DNA of 64,000 nucleotides from Zygaena filipendulae (taxonomy: Eukaryota; Arthropoda; Insecta; Lepidoptera; Zygaenidae), in the NCBI GenBank assembly GCA_907165275.2, contig OU015679.1, forward strand, positions 1,612,001 to 1,676,000, in the 5' to 3' direction. Made by a program: the position numbers and the translations under genes. Below are positions 1 to 10,814 of this stretch, one piece after another. Under the pieces are notes generated by a model. That model had not been told where the DNA came from and searched no databases. It saw only the letters and a program-made list of their open reading frames with translations. Position 1 is the stretch's first letter, and each line of letters opens with the position of its first letter.

Positions 1-811
1 ACCGATGCGGCTGACTGGAGATGCCGGCCCTCTCCTACGCCAGGGAAGGGTTGTTCGCTCTTCTTTCTGTTTTACCTTTCTTTTTATTACAAACATTATC
101 GATGGGCCAATGCGCTCTGTGGCTCGATTGCTGGCTGCGGAGACAGACTGGAGCCTGGTCCCTGGTCCCTGGAACCCTGGTCTTCGGGCTGGCACATATT
201 CAAGGGCTCACCATGGCTCCAACGCGGCGGTAGTCTTCGGACTGGGGACGTACAGTCTCCTCACTGGATTCCTGAAATGGACGCTGGTGAATGATCTTAG
301 ATGTAACCATCTAGAATGATCCTCTGCCTTGTGAAACAGGTTGAGGGAGGTGACGAAGGCATTGTGCTGGATGGTCATCACCGTGGAATAGCGCAGGAGG
401 GGCTATACCACCTTCTGGCGAATACTTATGTATTAACTGGAAGCCTTACCTTCGGTTTGACGTCGGGATTGGTTGCAGTGCCAACAATCATTTCACGTAG
501 TACTTGAGGTTCCTGTGGCCAATGCTTGCGTCATGCTGAGGGGACAAAATCTGGTCGACCTTGGAATAGAATCGTCTGGGTGGTATTTATGCGTCCTGGC
601 AATGTCTGAGCCATCTGAGCCAGGAATGGTAGCTTTTGACGAGATGTTGACCGGGGTTAAACCGACAAACACAAACTAAAACAGATTGTAGGGATAGACA
701 AACATAAGGGTCAAGATTATTCAAACTTAGCCTACAAGCCAATAGATTAAGTCGTCAATATAAACTAATGATTTAGGCCGATAAACAAACCAATAAAATA
801 GAACATCTATA

Positions 812-2045
812 CAGGCTTAAATTTTAAGGAGTGCGCAAAAAAATTGTGGTGGTTCAGTATCAGTAATAGAACACATTTCCACTATTAGTTAAAATTTTTT
901 TTTTTAATTTTTATCCCACTTTAAATCCGTAAAACATGGATACTATCTATTCGTAATAATATCAGCTGTGGATGCACGCGCCGTGACCCGTGAGCCGTAC
1001 GCGGTGAGGTTGCAGCGGGGGTGAACCTCTCGGGCGACAACTGATGCCCAGACACGGGCGGGGCGGGCGAAACGGGCGGGGCGCGCGGGGCAGGCGCCCG
1101 CGGCTCGCCCGATAAGCCGACACTGCCGGCCCGACAGTCTGCTTACGCATGCGCTATTGTGACGTCGCGTCCTATCGCTTTCCCGCGCAACCCCTGCGCC
1201 GCGTGTGTGTCGTACTACTCGTAGTCGTACCTAGGTCATGATGTCGGACTTTAGTAACCGCGAGTTTTATGAGATGGTCCGGGTGTATCTGTTAAGTGGT
1301 GAAAGTTTACGACGTGCTCGCAGAATGTATGTAATGGAGAGCATCCCTTGAATGCGAGCCCATGGTATTGTAAACCCCGCGGTCCCTAATGAAATGACAA
1401 TTTTAGCAGCCACTCAAAGGCTGCTTGATCACGGTCAGTTTAGGACCCCACATCACGCTCAAGGGTCTGGAAGACCTCGACTGGCGGTTGACATCTAAGA
1501 AGCCATTTTCGATTTCTTCGAGCGAGATCGAGTAGGTACTTACCTAATATCAATAATTTTAATTTTATTATGTTTTTAAAAGTGCCATAATTTAATTGGT
1601 TAAATTATTAATTAATGCTTTATTTTCTGCATTTTGATGGTCCTAAGCCCATGAAAGTATGAAGGAAAAATTGGAATTACTCTTCTAATAAAATCAGATC
1701 ACGGTCTAATCTTAAAAAGTCTAGTTCGAACTTTTATTTCGTCTGAGGTTCGAACCTGATAGAATTAGCGATCAGCAGGTGGGTAGGTACATTGTAACCC
1801 ACGTAAATACCTACCTACGCCTGTGCACGAAAAACGAATGAGCGCTTCGGGCGGCGCGCGGTGGGGCCGGGGGGCGGCGGCGGCGAATAGAGTAGCCATA
1901 AAATCAATTTCAAAGTGAACATCTTCCATTAACAATAACTTTATTTTTTTGTACTAAGACTTAGCAAAATAAAAAATAGGTGCTTAATAAAACTCATTTA
2001 ATTTTAATTGGGCAAAGTTTGCGCACTGAATTAAATGTATTGCTG
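812..2045 (+). mobile_element. Mariner/IS630-like DNA transposon, defective (M1)
   Basis: It is present in the left-arm LTR and absent from the mirror LTR at 17651-20370, so both boundaries are clear. TA flanks it at 810-811 and 2046-2047. The ends are imperfect inverted repeats: both start CAG and share AGTGCGCAAA about 20 bp in. The inside holds a GC-rich stretch (about 970-1200) and a decayed transposase N-terminus. At 1.2 kb, with stops and no visible catalytic domain, it is non-autonomous. It inserted after the inverted duplication. Confidence 0.8.
1238..1536 (+). pseudogene. DUF4817-like helix-turn-helix transposase N-terminus, decayed
   Basis: The frame from ATGATGTCGGAC reads a segment with the pattern of the DNA-binding domain at the N-terminus of many insect mariner-like transposases (DUF4817 type): a start rich in F/Y/E, a GESLRRARRMY helix, then a GSGRPRL turn. 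Two in-frame stops (about 1350 and 1496) interrupt it. No DDE catalytic region follows before the element ends. The family call is from pattern memory. Confidence 0.5.
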
Positions 2046-2324
2046 TATAATGTTAGGGAGGGAGGTCGTCACAAACAAACAAAACTAGATCATCCACATA
2101 AATAAACTAAAAGTAGATCATCCACATAGATAGATTAAAAATAGATCATACACCTAAAGTTAGGAAAGAGGTCGCACGAAAGCAATAAAAATAGGGATTC
2201 GTCCGTGTACTAGTCTAAAATCGTTCGTGTATTCGCTAAACATAAATTAGAGATCGTTCATGTATTAACTTTAGAATCTTAGCTATAAACTTAACCAAAC
2301 TAAAAAACTATGATGCAAAACTAA

Positions 2325-2408
2325 GACGATAGTTCAATCTCAACCTAAAAGGATCATAGGTTACTGCACACAACGAAATTAGAGTCCTAACCACTAGACA
2401 ATCAGGCC
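2325..2408 (-). other. tRNA-His-like segment in giant LTR (left-arm copy)
   Basis: The minus strand reads a degraded tRNA-His: TGAT.GTCTAGTGGTTAGGAC (D arm), CGTTGTG (anticodon loop with GTG), GTAACC and AGGTT. The T arm is damaged, so this is not a tRNA gene. It is antisense to the LTR and lies about 60 bp inside the LTR 3' end. Confidence 0.6.
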
Positions 2409-2466
2409 AAATTAGAGATTATCGTAGTAAGATCGGAGGAAGTCGCGCGAGGGGGGGTAAGTTACA

Positions 2467-2581
2467 CAATGCTCTTGCAGATTGCCGAAGAATAATTAAT
2501 ACGTATCTCGAGTAACATTAATAGTGAAAGTGATATTTAAATACGTATCTTGAGTAACAGCAATAGTGAAAGTGATACATA
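2467..2581 (+). repeat. Gypsy leader fragment with ~42-bp direct repeat
   Basis: Mirror image of 17535-17650. Two adjacent copies of a unit of about 42 bp (ATACGTATCTCGAGTAACA..., 2499-2579) are seen. The GCAATCTGCAA motif next to the LTR also occurs in the other gypsy leader near 36663, so this appears to be leader sequence of a giant-LTR gypsy element into which the solo LTR inserted. Confidence 0.5.
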
Positions 2582-3245
2582 CAGGGTGTCAACAAACCTC
2601 CGACATATCCGAAACTACAATATTCCCTACACCAGTACTAACATTTTAGACGTGGAAATTCAGCTGAGAAATCAACGGTTTTCAAGATATTAAGCCTCAA
2701 ACTTTCGTAAATTTAGTTCTACTTATTGTATATTTTTGTAGTGTATCATGTGACCAATATTTTCTCTTAAGTAACTTGGTAGTTATACAAAGAAAGATAC
2801 AACGCACGGGCGGGGCGAGCGAGTAGCTCTCACGCAGAGGTCACGTACGGGCACGAGTCATTGACGCCTCTCCCCCCCCCCCCCCCGCATTGCCGCCGCC
2901 GCGCCACCCCCGTCGAGTCCCGCGCATCAAAATGTAACACGACAATGATTAATCTACCTATAATAATTATTATTGTAGTGCAATCTTTTATAATTCTGGA
3001 TTATTTGACTGGCGGGCGACTGGGGAGATGACACACGTGACTGGAAAATGCGATAAGTGAGTAGGTATTTCGGAAAAACAACGAGTATCGAGGCCTATCT
3101 TGTTACCACAGTGAAAAAACCGTAAATTAAAAGTAGATTTTCAGGAAAATAATAATCATTAGCTAAAAAGTAAAAAAAAATATTGCACAAAAAGATCATT
3201 ACTGAACGTTACTGATCATTACTGATCATACGGAACGTTACTATT
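2582..3245. mobile_element. Mariner-like element end (M2 family), left arm
   Basis: It starts CAGGGTGTCAAC after a TA and matches the right end of the M2 element at 61252 going leftwards, including a GC-rich block with a C-run (about 2870-2886). The similarity stops at about 3200 (TAATGATC). A short region of TACTGATCAT repeats then leads to the mag-like LTR at 3246. No transposase is visible. It appears to be a partial copy into which the mag-like element inserted. Confidence 0.6.
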
Positions 3246-3364
3246 TGTTGTCTCCGTCACACATATCGCCGCTCTCTTTATATTCTTTTTACTTTGGGTC
3301 ACGCGGTGTTCATATAATAATAAACCGGATTAATTAATTCCTGAGTTTTATTAAGAATACAACA
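3246..3364 (+). mobile_element. Short 5' LTR of mag-like gypsy element, left arm
   Basis: This 119-bp segment starts TGTTG and ends CAACA. It holds a TATA-like TTTATATTC and an AATAAA signal, and is followed at once by a primer-binding site. An LTR of about 100 bp is typical of the Bombyx mag lineage. The mirror copy is 16752-16870. The outer boundary is inferred from the TGTTG/CAACA symmetry. Confidence 0.65.
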
Positions 3365-3378
3365 TTGGCGACGAGGAT
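3365..3378 (+). promoter_or_regulatory. Primer-binding site, tRNA-Ser type
   Basis: TTGGCGACGAGGAT directly follows the LTR. The 13 bases TGGCGACGAGGAT are complementary to the 3' end of an insect tRNA-Ser (…ATCCTCGTCGCCA), the primer used by mag-like elements. The mirror copy is 16738-16751. Confidence 0.65.
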
Positions 3379-3548
3379 TCCGAACCAAAAGTGAAGTGTG
3401 CAAGCGAAAATAGTGTGGAAATTAACACATTTAAACAATTAACGGCAGTGAAGTGAAATTTCACATTCCCAACTCAACGCCATTTTGTTACTCCACTACC
3501 TACGCGCTACGTCTTGATAAATGGTTAATAAATTGTTTGGGGTCTTTA

Positions 3549-4571
3549 ATGAGTTCAACAAGTAGTGAGGATTCGGAAACGGAGGAAGACTTGAGCTTGA
3601 ATGGGGAAAAATTGTTAACATTAGTAAAAGCCGGTAAGAGAACGTTTATTTACAAGTGCACAAAACCTGAATTGCAAACCATCTGTGCTCAAGAAAATAT
3701 AACCTATTCCGCCGGTGCGAGTTTAGACGAACTAAGAAGGATATTGAGCGAATTCTACAAAAATAAACCGTCAACCTCGTCAACTAAAGAAAAAGTCAAA
3801 ACGAAAATGTCAGTGTATGGAGAGCTAAAACAGTTCGAAGGCGAAAAGTGGGAAGTGTTCGAACAACAACTTGAGTGCTATATTATTGTCAATGACATTG
3901 AGGTTAGTAAGAAAGTGCCGCTTCTTATCACTAAATTATCACCTAAGGTTTTTGAAACATTAACCTATTTGTGTACATCGAACAAACCAACCAAGTTTAC
4001 ATATGAAGAGTTGTGCCTCAAATTAAAAGATAAATATGCAAAGCCATTATCTACAGCTATAGAACGAGCAGAATTTCGTAAGAGGGATCAACTCTCCAAT
4101 GAAAAAATATAAGATTATGTGTTGGAATTAAGAAAAATGGCAGGAAAATGTAAGTTCAAGGACATAGACGACCAAATAAAAGAAAAATTTATGAACGGTG
4201 TTTCATCGAAAGTGGTCAAGTTTGAGTTAATGAAAAGTTCCACGGATATGACTTTGGATAATTGCATTGAACTCGCTCGAACTGTAGAAGCCGCACTATT
4301 GCACTCGAATAATACAAATGAAGTGTCAGAAGTGTTTTACAATCAGAAAAAACAAAAACCTAAACAAGAAGTATTTAAAAAGAAGACCAATAATAGTCAA
4401 AATAACCCCAAATGTTTTTGCTGTGGGAAACCAAATCACATGAAATCAGAATGTTACCTAAAAGACAAATTTTGTTCAGAATGTGGACAGAAAGGGCATA
4501 TTTACAAGATGTGCACAAAAAGAAAGGTACATACGAATATATTGGAGGCAGGTTCCTCAGACAGTCAGCGG
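3549..4571 (+). pseudogene. gag: mag-like gag (left arm), one stop, split by LINE fragment
   Basis: This encodes the structural Gag of a Ty3/gypsy retrotransposon, which packages element RNA in cytoplasmic particles. The likely start is the ATG of MSSTSSEDSETEED; the open frame extends back to 3453. It has an acidic N-terminus, a capsid-like middle (VYGELKQFEGEKWEVFEQQL), and near the end two zinc knuckles, CFCCGKPNHMKSEC and CSECGQKGHIYKMC. An in-frame TAA at 4110-4112 (after NEKI) breaks it, and both arms share this stop. The frame runs into Jockey LINE sequence after the residues DSQR. Confidence 0.85.
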
Positions 4572-5381
4572 ATTGGCTACCGCTGCATCGAGTGTACGTG
4601 TTCCATCTCTATAGTGCTCTTTCTGCGATTTCGGCGACGTAAGGTGTTTACGTGCTCCGAACCGCGCCCGCCTTTCGTGCACAGTTCGTGCAGTGCTTCG
4701 CGCGGTACCAGGGAGCTGCAACTAAGTCTGCAAATCCGTGGTATCGTCGCAGCGGTGCTGTACGTTGCTGTGCGCGGAAGCGGCGGGGATCAACCATTGG
4801 TCGCGGCCCTCCGCGGCCTCCGTTCGAGCCTTCGCGTCCTAAGGGAGACGCAAACCAGCGACCGCCGCGCCCCGCTCCCGACAAAAATGTCGGGGTAGCG
4901 GGTCGCTGCCTGGTGCTGGTGTGCGTCTCCCTTATTCGGAGCGCACGCAGTTGGGGTTCCATCCCCCTCTTCCCCCCGGGTCGACCCTGTCTGCCACCTC
5001 GCACCAAAGCGGATGGCGGGCAGGGCTCCTTCTCGCGACCCGCGTCTAACGCGGGAAGCGCCTCCCCCTCGCGTCGGCGATCACCCGCCGTCGCGCTCCG
5101 TGGCGACCCAGCCCGGGGGCAAGCGGCCGACGACTCAGTCGACCGCACGCACCCCCGAGCTGGTGTCTGCTCACACGGGCGCCACCGCGGCCCCGTCGTC
5201 CGCCCCGCGCGCTGCCCCAAATGTTTTTGCTGTGGGAAACCAAATCACATGAAATCAGAATGTTACCTAAAAGACAAATTTTGTTCAGAATGTGGACAGA
5301 AAGGGCATATTTACAAGATGTGCACAAAAAGAAAGGTACATACGAATATATTGGAGGCAGGTTCCTCAGACAGTCAGCGGA
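4409..5381 (+). repeat. ~165-bp direct duplication of gag flanking LINE fragment
   Basis: 4409-4572 and 5217-5381 are the same piece of gag, from CCCCAAATG through both zinc knuckles to CAGTCAGCGG, and look identical. Between them lies the first 645 bp of the Jockey LINE. A LINE insertion alone would duplicate only the 13-14 bp seen in the right arm, so the longer repeat marks a switch from LINE sequence to an uninterrupted gag copy. Confidence 0.85.
4572..5216 (+). mobile_element. 5' end of Jockey LINE, truncated at its 3' side (left arm)
   Basis: Mirror copy of 14902-15544: the 5' UTR and about the first 68 codons of ORF1 (start 5013, MAGRAPSRDPRLTREA). It begins at the same base of gag as the full element in the right arm, so it descends from the same insertion. 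It then jumps to gag within about 2 bp of shared CC. Loss of the 3' part is opposite to normal LINE truncation. Confidence 0.8.
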
Positions 5382-5768
5382 CAGAAGATATTGATACTTC
5401 AATAAAAGATTTATTTACTGAGTATGACACTTATACCTACAATAGTGTAAGTAGAATACCACCACATTATTTAAATGTAAATATTAATGGACATAATATA
5501 AATTTACAGTTAGATACAGGTTCTGATGTCACCTTTATGTCATTAAATGATAAAAACAAGTGGCTTAACAAATGGGTAATACAACCCAGCAATGTTTTAT
5601 TTAAAAACTTTGATCAAACAATTTCAAAGCCATTAGGAATCATAGACAATGTAATAGTAAAATTCAAAAATATAACTAAGAAGTTAAAACTATTTATATT
5701 AGAACATGATGGACCGAATGTAATTGGTAGGGATTGGTTAAATGAGTTGAATCTTTGGCCTCCAACTC
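5217..5768 (+). pseudogene. pol: mag-like gag end and protease fragment (left arm)
   Basis: Second copy of the zinc knuckles, then an aspartic protease with the active-site motif LDTGSDVT (about 5510-5535), continuing to NVIGRDWLNELNLWPPT. There the left arm ends, and the sequence turns into the minus-strand RT of the same element. Compared with the right-arm copy it has small differences (TFMSL for TVMSL, LGIIDN for VGIIDN), so the arms are not identical. Confidence 0.85.
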
Positions 5769-5776
5769 ATAAAATT
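5764..5776. other. Junction of the large inverted duplication
   Basis: Sense protease sequence (…TTTGGCCTCCAACT) meets antisense RT sequence of the same element (CATAAAATTCTAATCCC…) with no spacer. Left-arm positions p from about 2466 to 5214 correspond to right-arm positions 20116 minus p. The right arm keeps about 1 kb of RT that the left arm lacks, so the centre is asymmetric. Confidence 0.8.
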
Positions 5777-7097
5777 CTAATCCCTTTCATATAGTGGTGT
5801 CAGTGTTGTTGCCATATCCTTAAGAAATCTAGAGTAGTAATTAATTTTACCCAAAAATGATTTCAACATCGTTAAATTTTTTGGAGATTTAGCCTTCAAT
5901 AGTGGTTCAATATTAGATTGTATTGTGCTGATACCATCTTTGTTCACCCGAAACCCAAACACATCCAAATATGTCACAAACAATTTACATTTTTCAGGTT
6001 TTAATTTAAATTCACATTCAATTAATTTTTGTAACACTTTTTGTAAGGTTTTATAAATATCCTGTAAGTTTTTACCTTTAATATATATATTATCAATGAA
6101 TACAACTGTATTTGGAATTGAATTTAATTTTTTTGACATCAATCTTTGAAATTCACCTGGACCCGAACTAACTCCATAGGGTAAATACTTATATTTAAAT
6201 GTTCCTACCTCAGTAACAATTGTAGTACAATCTTGACTCTCTAAATTAAGAGGAGCCTGAAGATAAGCTTTTTTTAAATCTAGTTCGCAGAAATATTCAC
6301 CCTGTTTTAGTGTATCCAAAATATCATTTACATGTGGTAAGGGAAAATGATCAACCTGTAGATTGGGATTAACTGTTAATTTGTAATCTCCACAAAGTCT
6401 TACCGATCCATCTGGTTTAAAAATAGGCACAACTGGTGTTCCCCACTCACTTTGCTCAAAGGGCTCTATTCTGTCATTATTTAATAATCTTGTGATTTCT
6501 TTATTTACTTTTTCCCGTAGTGAATATGGAACCCTTCTTACTGGTAAACATTTTGGTTGCGCATCAGTTTTCAATTTCAGTGTAATACTTTCTCCTTTGA
6601 AATTTCCCCATCCCGGGCTAAATACTTCTGCGAACTGTTGGTTAATTAATTGTTCGGCATCTGAAACAGTTTGTACTACATTAGTTCCAATCGTAAAGCT
6701 TTTTCCTAGAGTTGGAGGCCAAAGATTCAACTCATTTAACCAATCCCTACCAATTACATTCGGTCCATCATGTTCTAATATAAATAGTTTTAACTTCTTA
6801 GTTATATTTTTGAATTTTACTATTACATTGTCTATGATTCCTACTGGCTTTGAAATTGTTTGATCAAAGTTTTTAAATAAAACATTGCTGGGTTGTATTA
6901 CCCATTTGTTAAGCCACTTGTTTTTATCATTTAATGACATAACGGTGACATCAGAACCTGTATCTAACTGTAAATTTATATTATGTCCATTAATATTTAC
7001 ATTTAAATAATGTGGTGGTATTCTACTTACACTATTGTAGGTATAAGTGTCATACTCAGTAAATAAATCTTTTATTGAAGTATCAATATCTTCTGTC
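5777..7097 (-). pseudogene. pol: mag-like pol: protease and reverse transcriptase, truncated
   Basis: The minus strand continues gag after the LINE. It reads TEDIDTSIKDLF, then a protease LDTGSDVTVMS, then RT with the Ty3/gypsy pattern (EPFEQSEWGTPVVPI, DLKKAYLQAPL, YLPYGVSSGPGEFQRLM). The catalytic box, usually Y/F-x-DD, reads FIDNIYI (about 6083-6105), with the second Asp replaced by Asn, so polymerase activity is doubtful. It stops after LTPLYERD at 5777. RNase H, integrase and 3' LTR are missing because the inversion junction follows. Codons upstream of 7097 in the same frame belong to the LINE 3' UTR. Confidence 0.85.
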
Positions 7098-7110
7098 CGC
7101 TGACTGTCTG
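7097..7110. repeat. Target-site duplication of Jockey LINE (3' side)
   Basis: CCGCTGACTGTCTG occurs here and at 15545-15558, bracketing the Jockey element. The same gag sequence occurs once per gag copy elsewhere, so this is the duplicated target. Confidence 0.85.
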
Positions 7111-7125
7111 CTCGAAGCCTTCTCT

Positions 7126-7152
7126 TGCTGCCTCCCCGAAGGGGAGGCAGCA
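7126..7152 (-). other. 12-bp perfect hairpin at LINE 3' end
   Basis: TGCTGCCTCCCC, loop GAA, GGGGAGGCAGCA, within 20 bp of the element's 3' end. A 3'-terminal stem-loop is a plausible recognition site for the LINE reverse transcriptase, as known for some stringent-type LINEs. Here it replaces a poly(A) tail. Confidence 0.7.
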
Positions 7153-9759
7153 GAGGTATCTGCGTCGGGGCAGAGCCCCCTGCAGTGGGCGATCCCACGC
7201 TATCCGCCACTACGGACAGGAACTGGGGGGCGGTCCGCAGACCGCGTGGATCGTCGGGGCGGAGCCGGCGCCGACCGTCAGGGCGGCGTCTAGGCTCCGT
7301 CAGCCAAGCTAGATGGGCAGCGTTGGCACGTCATCGCGAGCGATAAGCTCGCGCGGGTATCGCTTCCCCTCGGGTGGACGGGCGTGGAGGGGGGCCAGAC
7401 CACGGATATGCTCGTGGTCCGACGTATCCGCCCGCTCGAACATCCGAGAGGCAAGCCGCTGGACGAACTCATCCAGCGGCTCGACTCTCAGGTCCCTCTG
7501 GATGACCGCGTTCCGCACATAGCGCGGAGCTCCGGCAGCGGCACGCAGTGCCATGGCTTGTTGTGAGTCCAAGCTCGCGCGCAGGGACGCACATGGCAGT
7601 GCGTACCATGCCGGAGCGGCGTAGGTGAGTCGGGGCCTAATGTAGGTCTTGTAGACCCCGACTTTTACCCTCAGAGGGAGCCGAGAGCCGAGCACGCTGC
7701 GCAGCTGATACCGCGCGACGCGAGCGCTCGCGATGACGTTTCTCACGTGAGGCCTCAACGTGAGCCGACGATCCAGCGTGACCCCCAGGTACTTCACCTG
7801 AGAGGGCCACGCTATGTCCTGTCCGTAGAGGCGAAGAGGTGGCGGTGGGCGTAATTTAGTGCCGACGCATATGGCCTGCGTCTTCCCGACATTGACCGAC
7901 AGTCTCCACTTGGAGAGCCAGTCAGGGAGGAGGTCGAGCGTACGCTGCAGCCGGAGCGCGGCGTACTTCTGGTTTTTATTTGTGGTGTAGTACGCCGCGT
8001 CATCGGCGTACAGAGCCAACTCAACCCCATCCCCCACTGGGATGTCGTCGGTGTATCGGGAGTAACAGGCCGGGGAGAGGCAGCTGCCCTGCGGCACGCC
8101 GGCCCCGATCAGACGCTCGGTTGAGGTGACGTCCTCGACCGCCACACAGAAGCGACGGTCGGATAAAAAGGACGCCACCACCCGGACTATACGCCGGGGA
8201 AGCGCGGACGACGATAGCTTCAGCAGAAGACCCTCATGCCAGACCCTATCGAACGCCTTCTCCATGTCGAGGAGGACAGCGACGGTGGTCGCCCTCTCAT
8301 TGAGGGCCACCGTCATGTGCTGAACCACCCTCGACAGCTGGAGAGTGGTGGAGTGTTCCGCCCGGAACCCGAACTGCTCCCTCCTGGGAGCGATGTGCGG
8401 AGACATACGTCGCAGCAGTAGCAGCTCGAACAGCTTCGAGAGTGTAGGCAGCAGCGTAATGGGCCGATAGCTGCCGGGGAGAGCGACATTCTTCCCCGGT
8501 TTGGGCAGCATGATGACCCTGCCGGTTTTCCACACGGTGGGATAGTGCCCCGTGCGCAGGATACCGTTATACAGGCGCGTCACCGCCGCTATGGAGCGAA
8601 ACGGCAGGTGACGCAGCGCTGCATTAGTGATACCGTCTGCGCCTGGGGCCTTACGCGGCTTCAGTTTTCGGGTCATCCGCTGCACCTCACCGGGGGAGAA
8701 CACGATTGGGTCCTCCTCCGGCGCTATCGGCGCTGCGAAATACTCCCGAAGCTGGGCTTCCACCGCTGCGACGTGCTCCACATCGTCGGTGGGATTCGGG
8801 CGGAACTGGCGTTCGAGATGGTCGGCGAGGATCTTCGCGCGGTCTTCTGCGCGGTACCTCAGCGTGCCGTCGTCCGCTGTGAGCGGTCTGATCGGGGGCC
8901 GGGCGCCAGAGAGTTGGCGGCAGAGGCGATGGACACTGGTCCAGTCCTCGCTTGCCGCCTCAATGCGCCTCTCCCATGCGTCGGCTTCTTGCTCCCTCAG
9001 GGCATCCTTGATCTTGTCCGTGAGGGCGTTGAGCTCCGTCTTCATCCGAGGGCAGCGACATTGCTGCCACCGCCTGCGCAGGTGCCTCTTCTCGCTGATC
9101 ATGTTCCTGATGTCGGCGGGGAGCGGGGGCAACCTGCCCCCCGTCGGCATGGTGCGCGAGGAGGTGTTAAGGGTGCCTTGAACACAGGCGGTGATGTGCG
9201 AAGCTAGGAGCTCAACGTCCCCCGGAGAGACGAGGGGCCTCGAGGGGGTGCTCGTCGCCATCGAGCTGGAGAAGCTTCTCCAGTGTATCGATCGGCGCGG
9301 CGTTGGTGGCGAGACTCTCTGTGGCATGTTCGCCAGGACGACCAGGACCGGGACATGGTCAGAGCCCATGTCCTCGGGAAGGGCCTCTATAGAGGGCCGG
9401 CAGGGGAGCCCACGGTGGGCTATGAGGTCGATGACGTCAGGATTTTGCGACGCCTGGGCCGGATAGTGAGTAGGGGTTTCCGGCCCTTCGACCTCGTAGC
9501 CGTGGGCCTCGGCGTCGCGGAGGAGTCGTCTGCCGTTCGGGCAGTCGAGGGTCGAGTTCCACGCCGTGTGCTTGCAATTGAAGTCGCCGGCAACGGCGGT
9601 GGGGAGGTTTGATTCCAGCAGGGCGTGCATGTCGCCCGGCTGGAACCTTGCGTGCGGCGGCTTATACACGCAGTATAGCCGCGTTGGGTTGCCGGTGTAA
9701 CTTACCCCCCCTCGCGCGACTTTCTCCGATCTACTTCTTACTACGATGATCTCTAATTT

Positions 9760-9842
9760 GGCCTGATTGTCTGGTGGTTAGGACTCTAAATTCGTTGTGT
9801 GCAGTAACCTATGATCCTTTTAGGTTGAGATTGAACTATCGT
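9760..9842 (+). other. tRNA-His-like segment in solo LTR
   Basis: Plus strand GCCTGATTGTCTGGTGGTTAGGAC… with CGTTGTG and GTAACC blocks in tRNA-His order; the T arm is degraded (AGGTTGAGATTGAAC). The D-arm part fits a pol III A box. Antisense to the LTR. Confidence 0.6.
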
Positions 9843-10814
9843 CTTAGTATTTGCATCATAGTTTTTTGCTTGGTTAAGTTTATAGCTAAGATTCTAAAGT
9901 TAATACATGAACGATCTTTAATTTTTGCTTAGCGAATACACGGACGGTTTTAGATTAGTACACGGACGAATCCCTATTTTTATTGCTTTCGTGCGACCTC
10001 TTTCCTAACTTTAGGTGAATGATCTATTTTTAATCTATTTATGTGGATGATCTAGTTTTGTTAGTTTGTTTGTGACGACCTGCCTCCCTAACATTATATC
10101 GATATCCTATTTTATTAGTTTGTTTTTGCGGCCTAATCTATTGGCTTGTAGGCTAAGTTTGAATAATCTTGACTCTTATGTTTGTCTATCCCTACAATCT
10201 GTTTTAGTTTGTGTTTGTCGGTTTAACCCCGGTCAACATCTCGTCAAAAGCTACCATTCCTGGCTCAGATGGCTCAGACATTGCCAGGACGCATAAATAT
10301 ATATAATAAACCACCCAGACGATTCTATTCCAAGGTCGACCAGATTTTGTCCCCTCAGCATGACGCAAGCATTGGCCACAGGAACCTCAAGTACTACGTG
10401 AAATGATTGTTGGCACTGCAACCAATCCTGACGTCAAACCGAAGGTAAGGCTTCCAGTTAATACATAAGTATTCGCCGGAAGGTGGTATAGCCCCTCCTG
10501 CGCTATTCCACGGTGATGACCATCCAGCACAATGCCTTCGTCACCTCCCCCAACCTGTTTCACAAGGTAGAGGATCATTCTAGATGGTTACATCTAAGAT
10601 CATTCACCAGCGTCCGTTTCAGGAATCCAGTGAGGAGACTGTACGTCCCCAGTCCGAAGACTACCGCCGCGTTGGAGCCATGGTGAGCCCTTGAATATGT
10701 GCCAGCCCGAAGACCAGGGTTGGGTGGGACCACCACAAACCAAACCCCAGCACAGTGATCCAAAATTGTATGTGTGTGTTGTCGGAGACCAATCTCTCCC
10801 TGGAACCTGGAACT

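Larger units (their letters stand above)
1..2466 (+). mobile_element. Giant LTR (solo), left-arm copy, cut by window edge
   Basis: This is the 3' part of the giant gypsy LTR in sense orientation. It ends with the G-run and GTTACA, and is followed by CAAT (2467-2470), which matches the ATTG duplication flanking the mirror copy at 17651-20370. It matches the other copies except for about 350 bp missing near 150-178 and a mariner-like insert at 812-2045. It appears to be the same ancestral insertion as the right-arm copy, duplicated by the inverted duplication. The start of the LTR lies outside the window. Confidence 0.75.

Noticed and set aside
3453..3548. Upstream extension of gag start to 3453
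   Set aside because: The extension lies in leader-like sequence; the acidic MSSTSSEDSE start fits a Gag N-terminus better.
8545..9207. Plus-strand open frames of up to 220 codons in 7313-9612
   Set aside because: Antisense to Jockey ORF2, with no similarity of their own.
9760..9842. Functional tRNA-His gene
   Set aside because: The D arm and anticodon-loop region match, but acceptor and T stems do not pair and the segment is part of every LTR copy.
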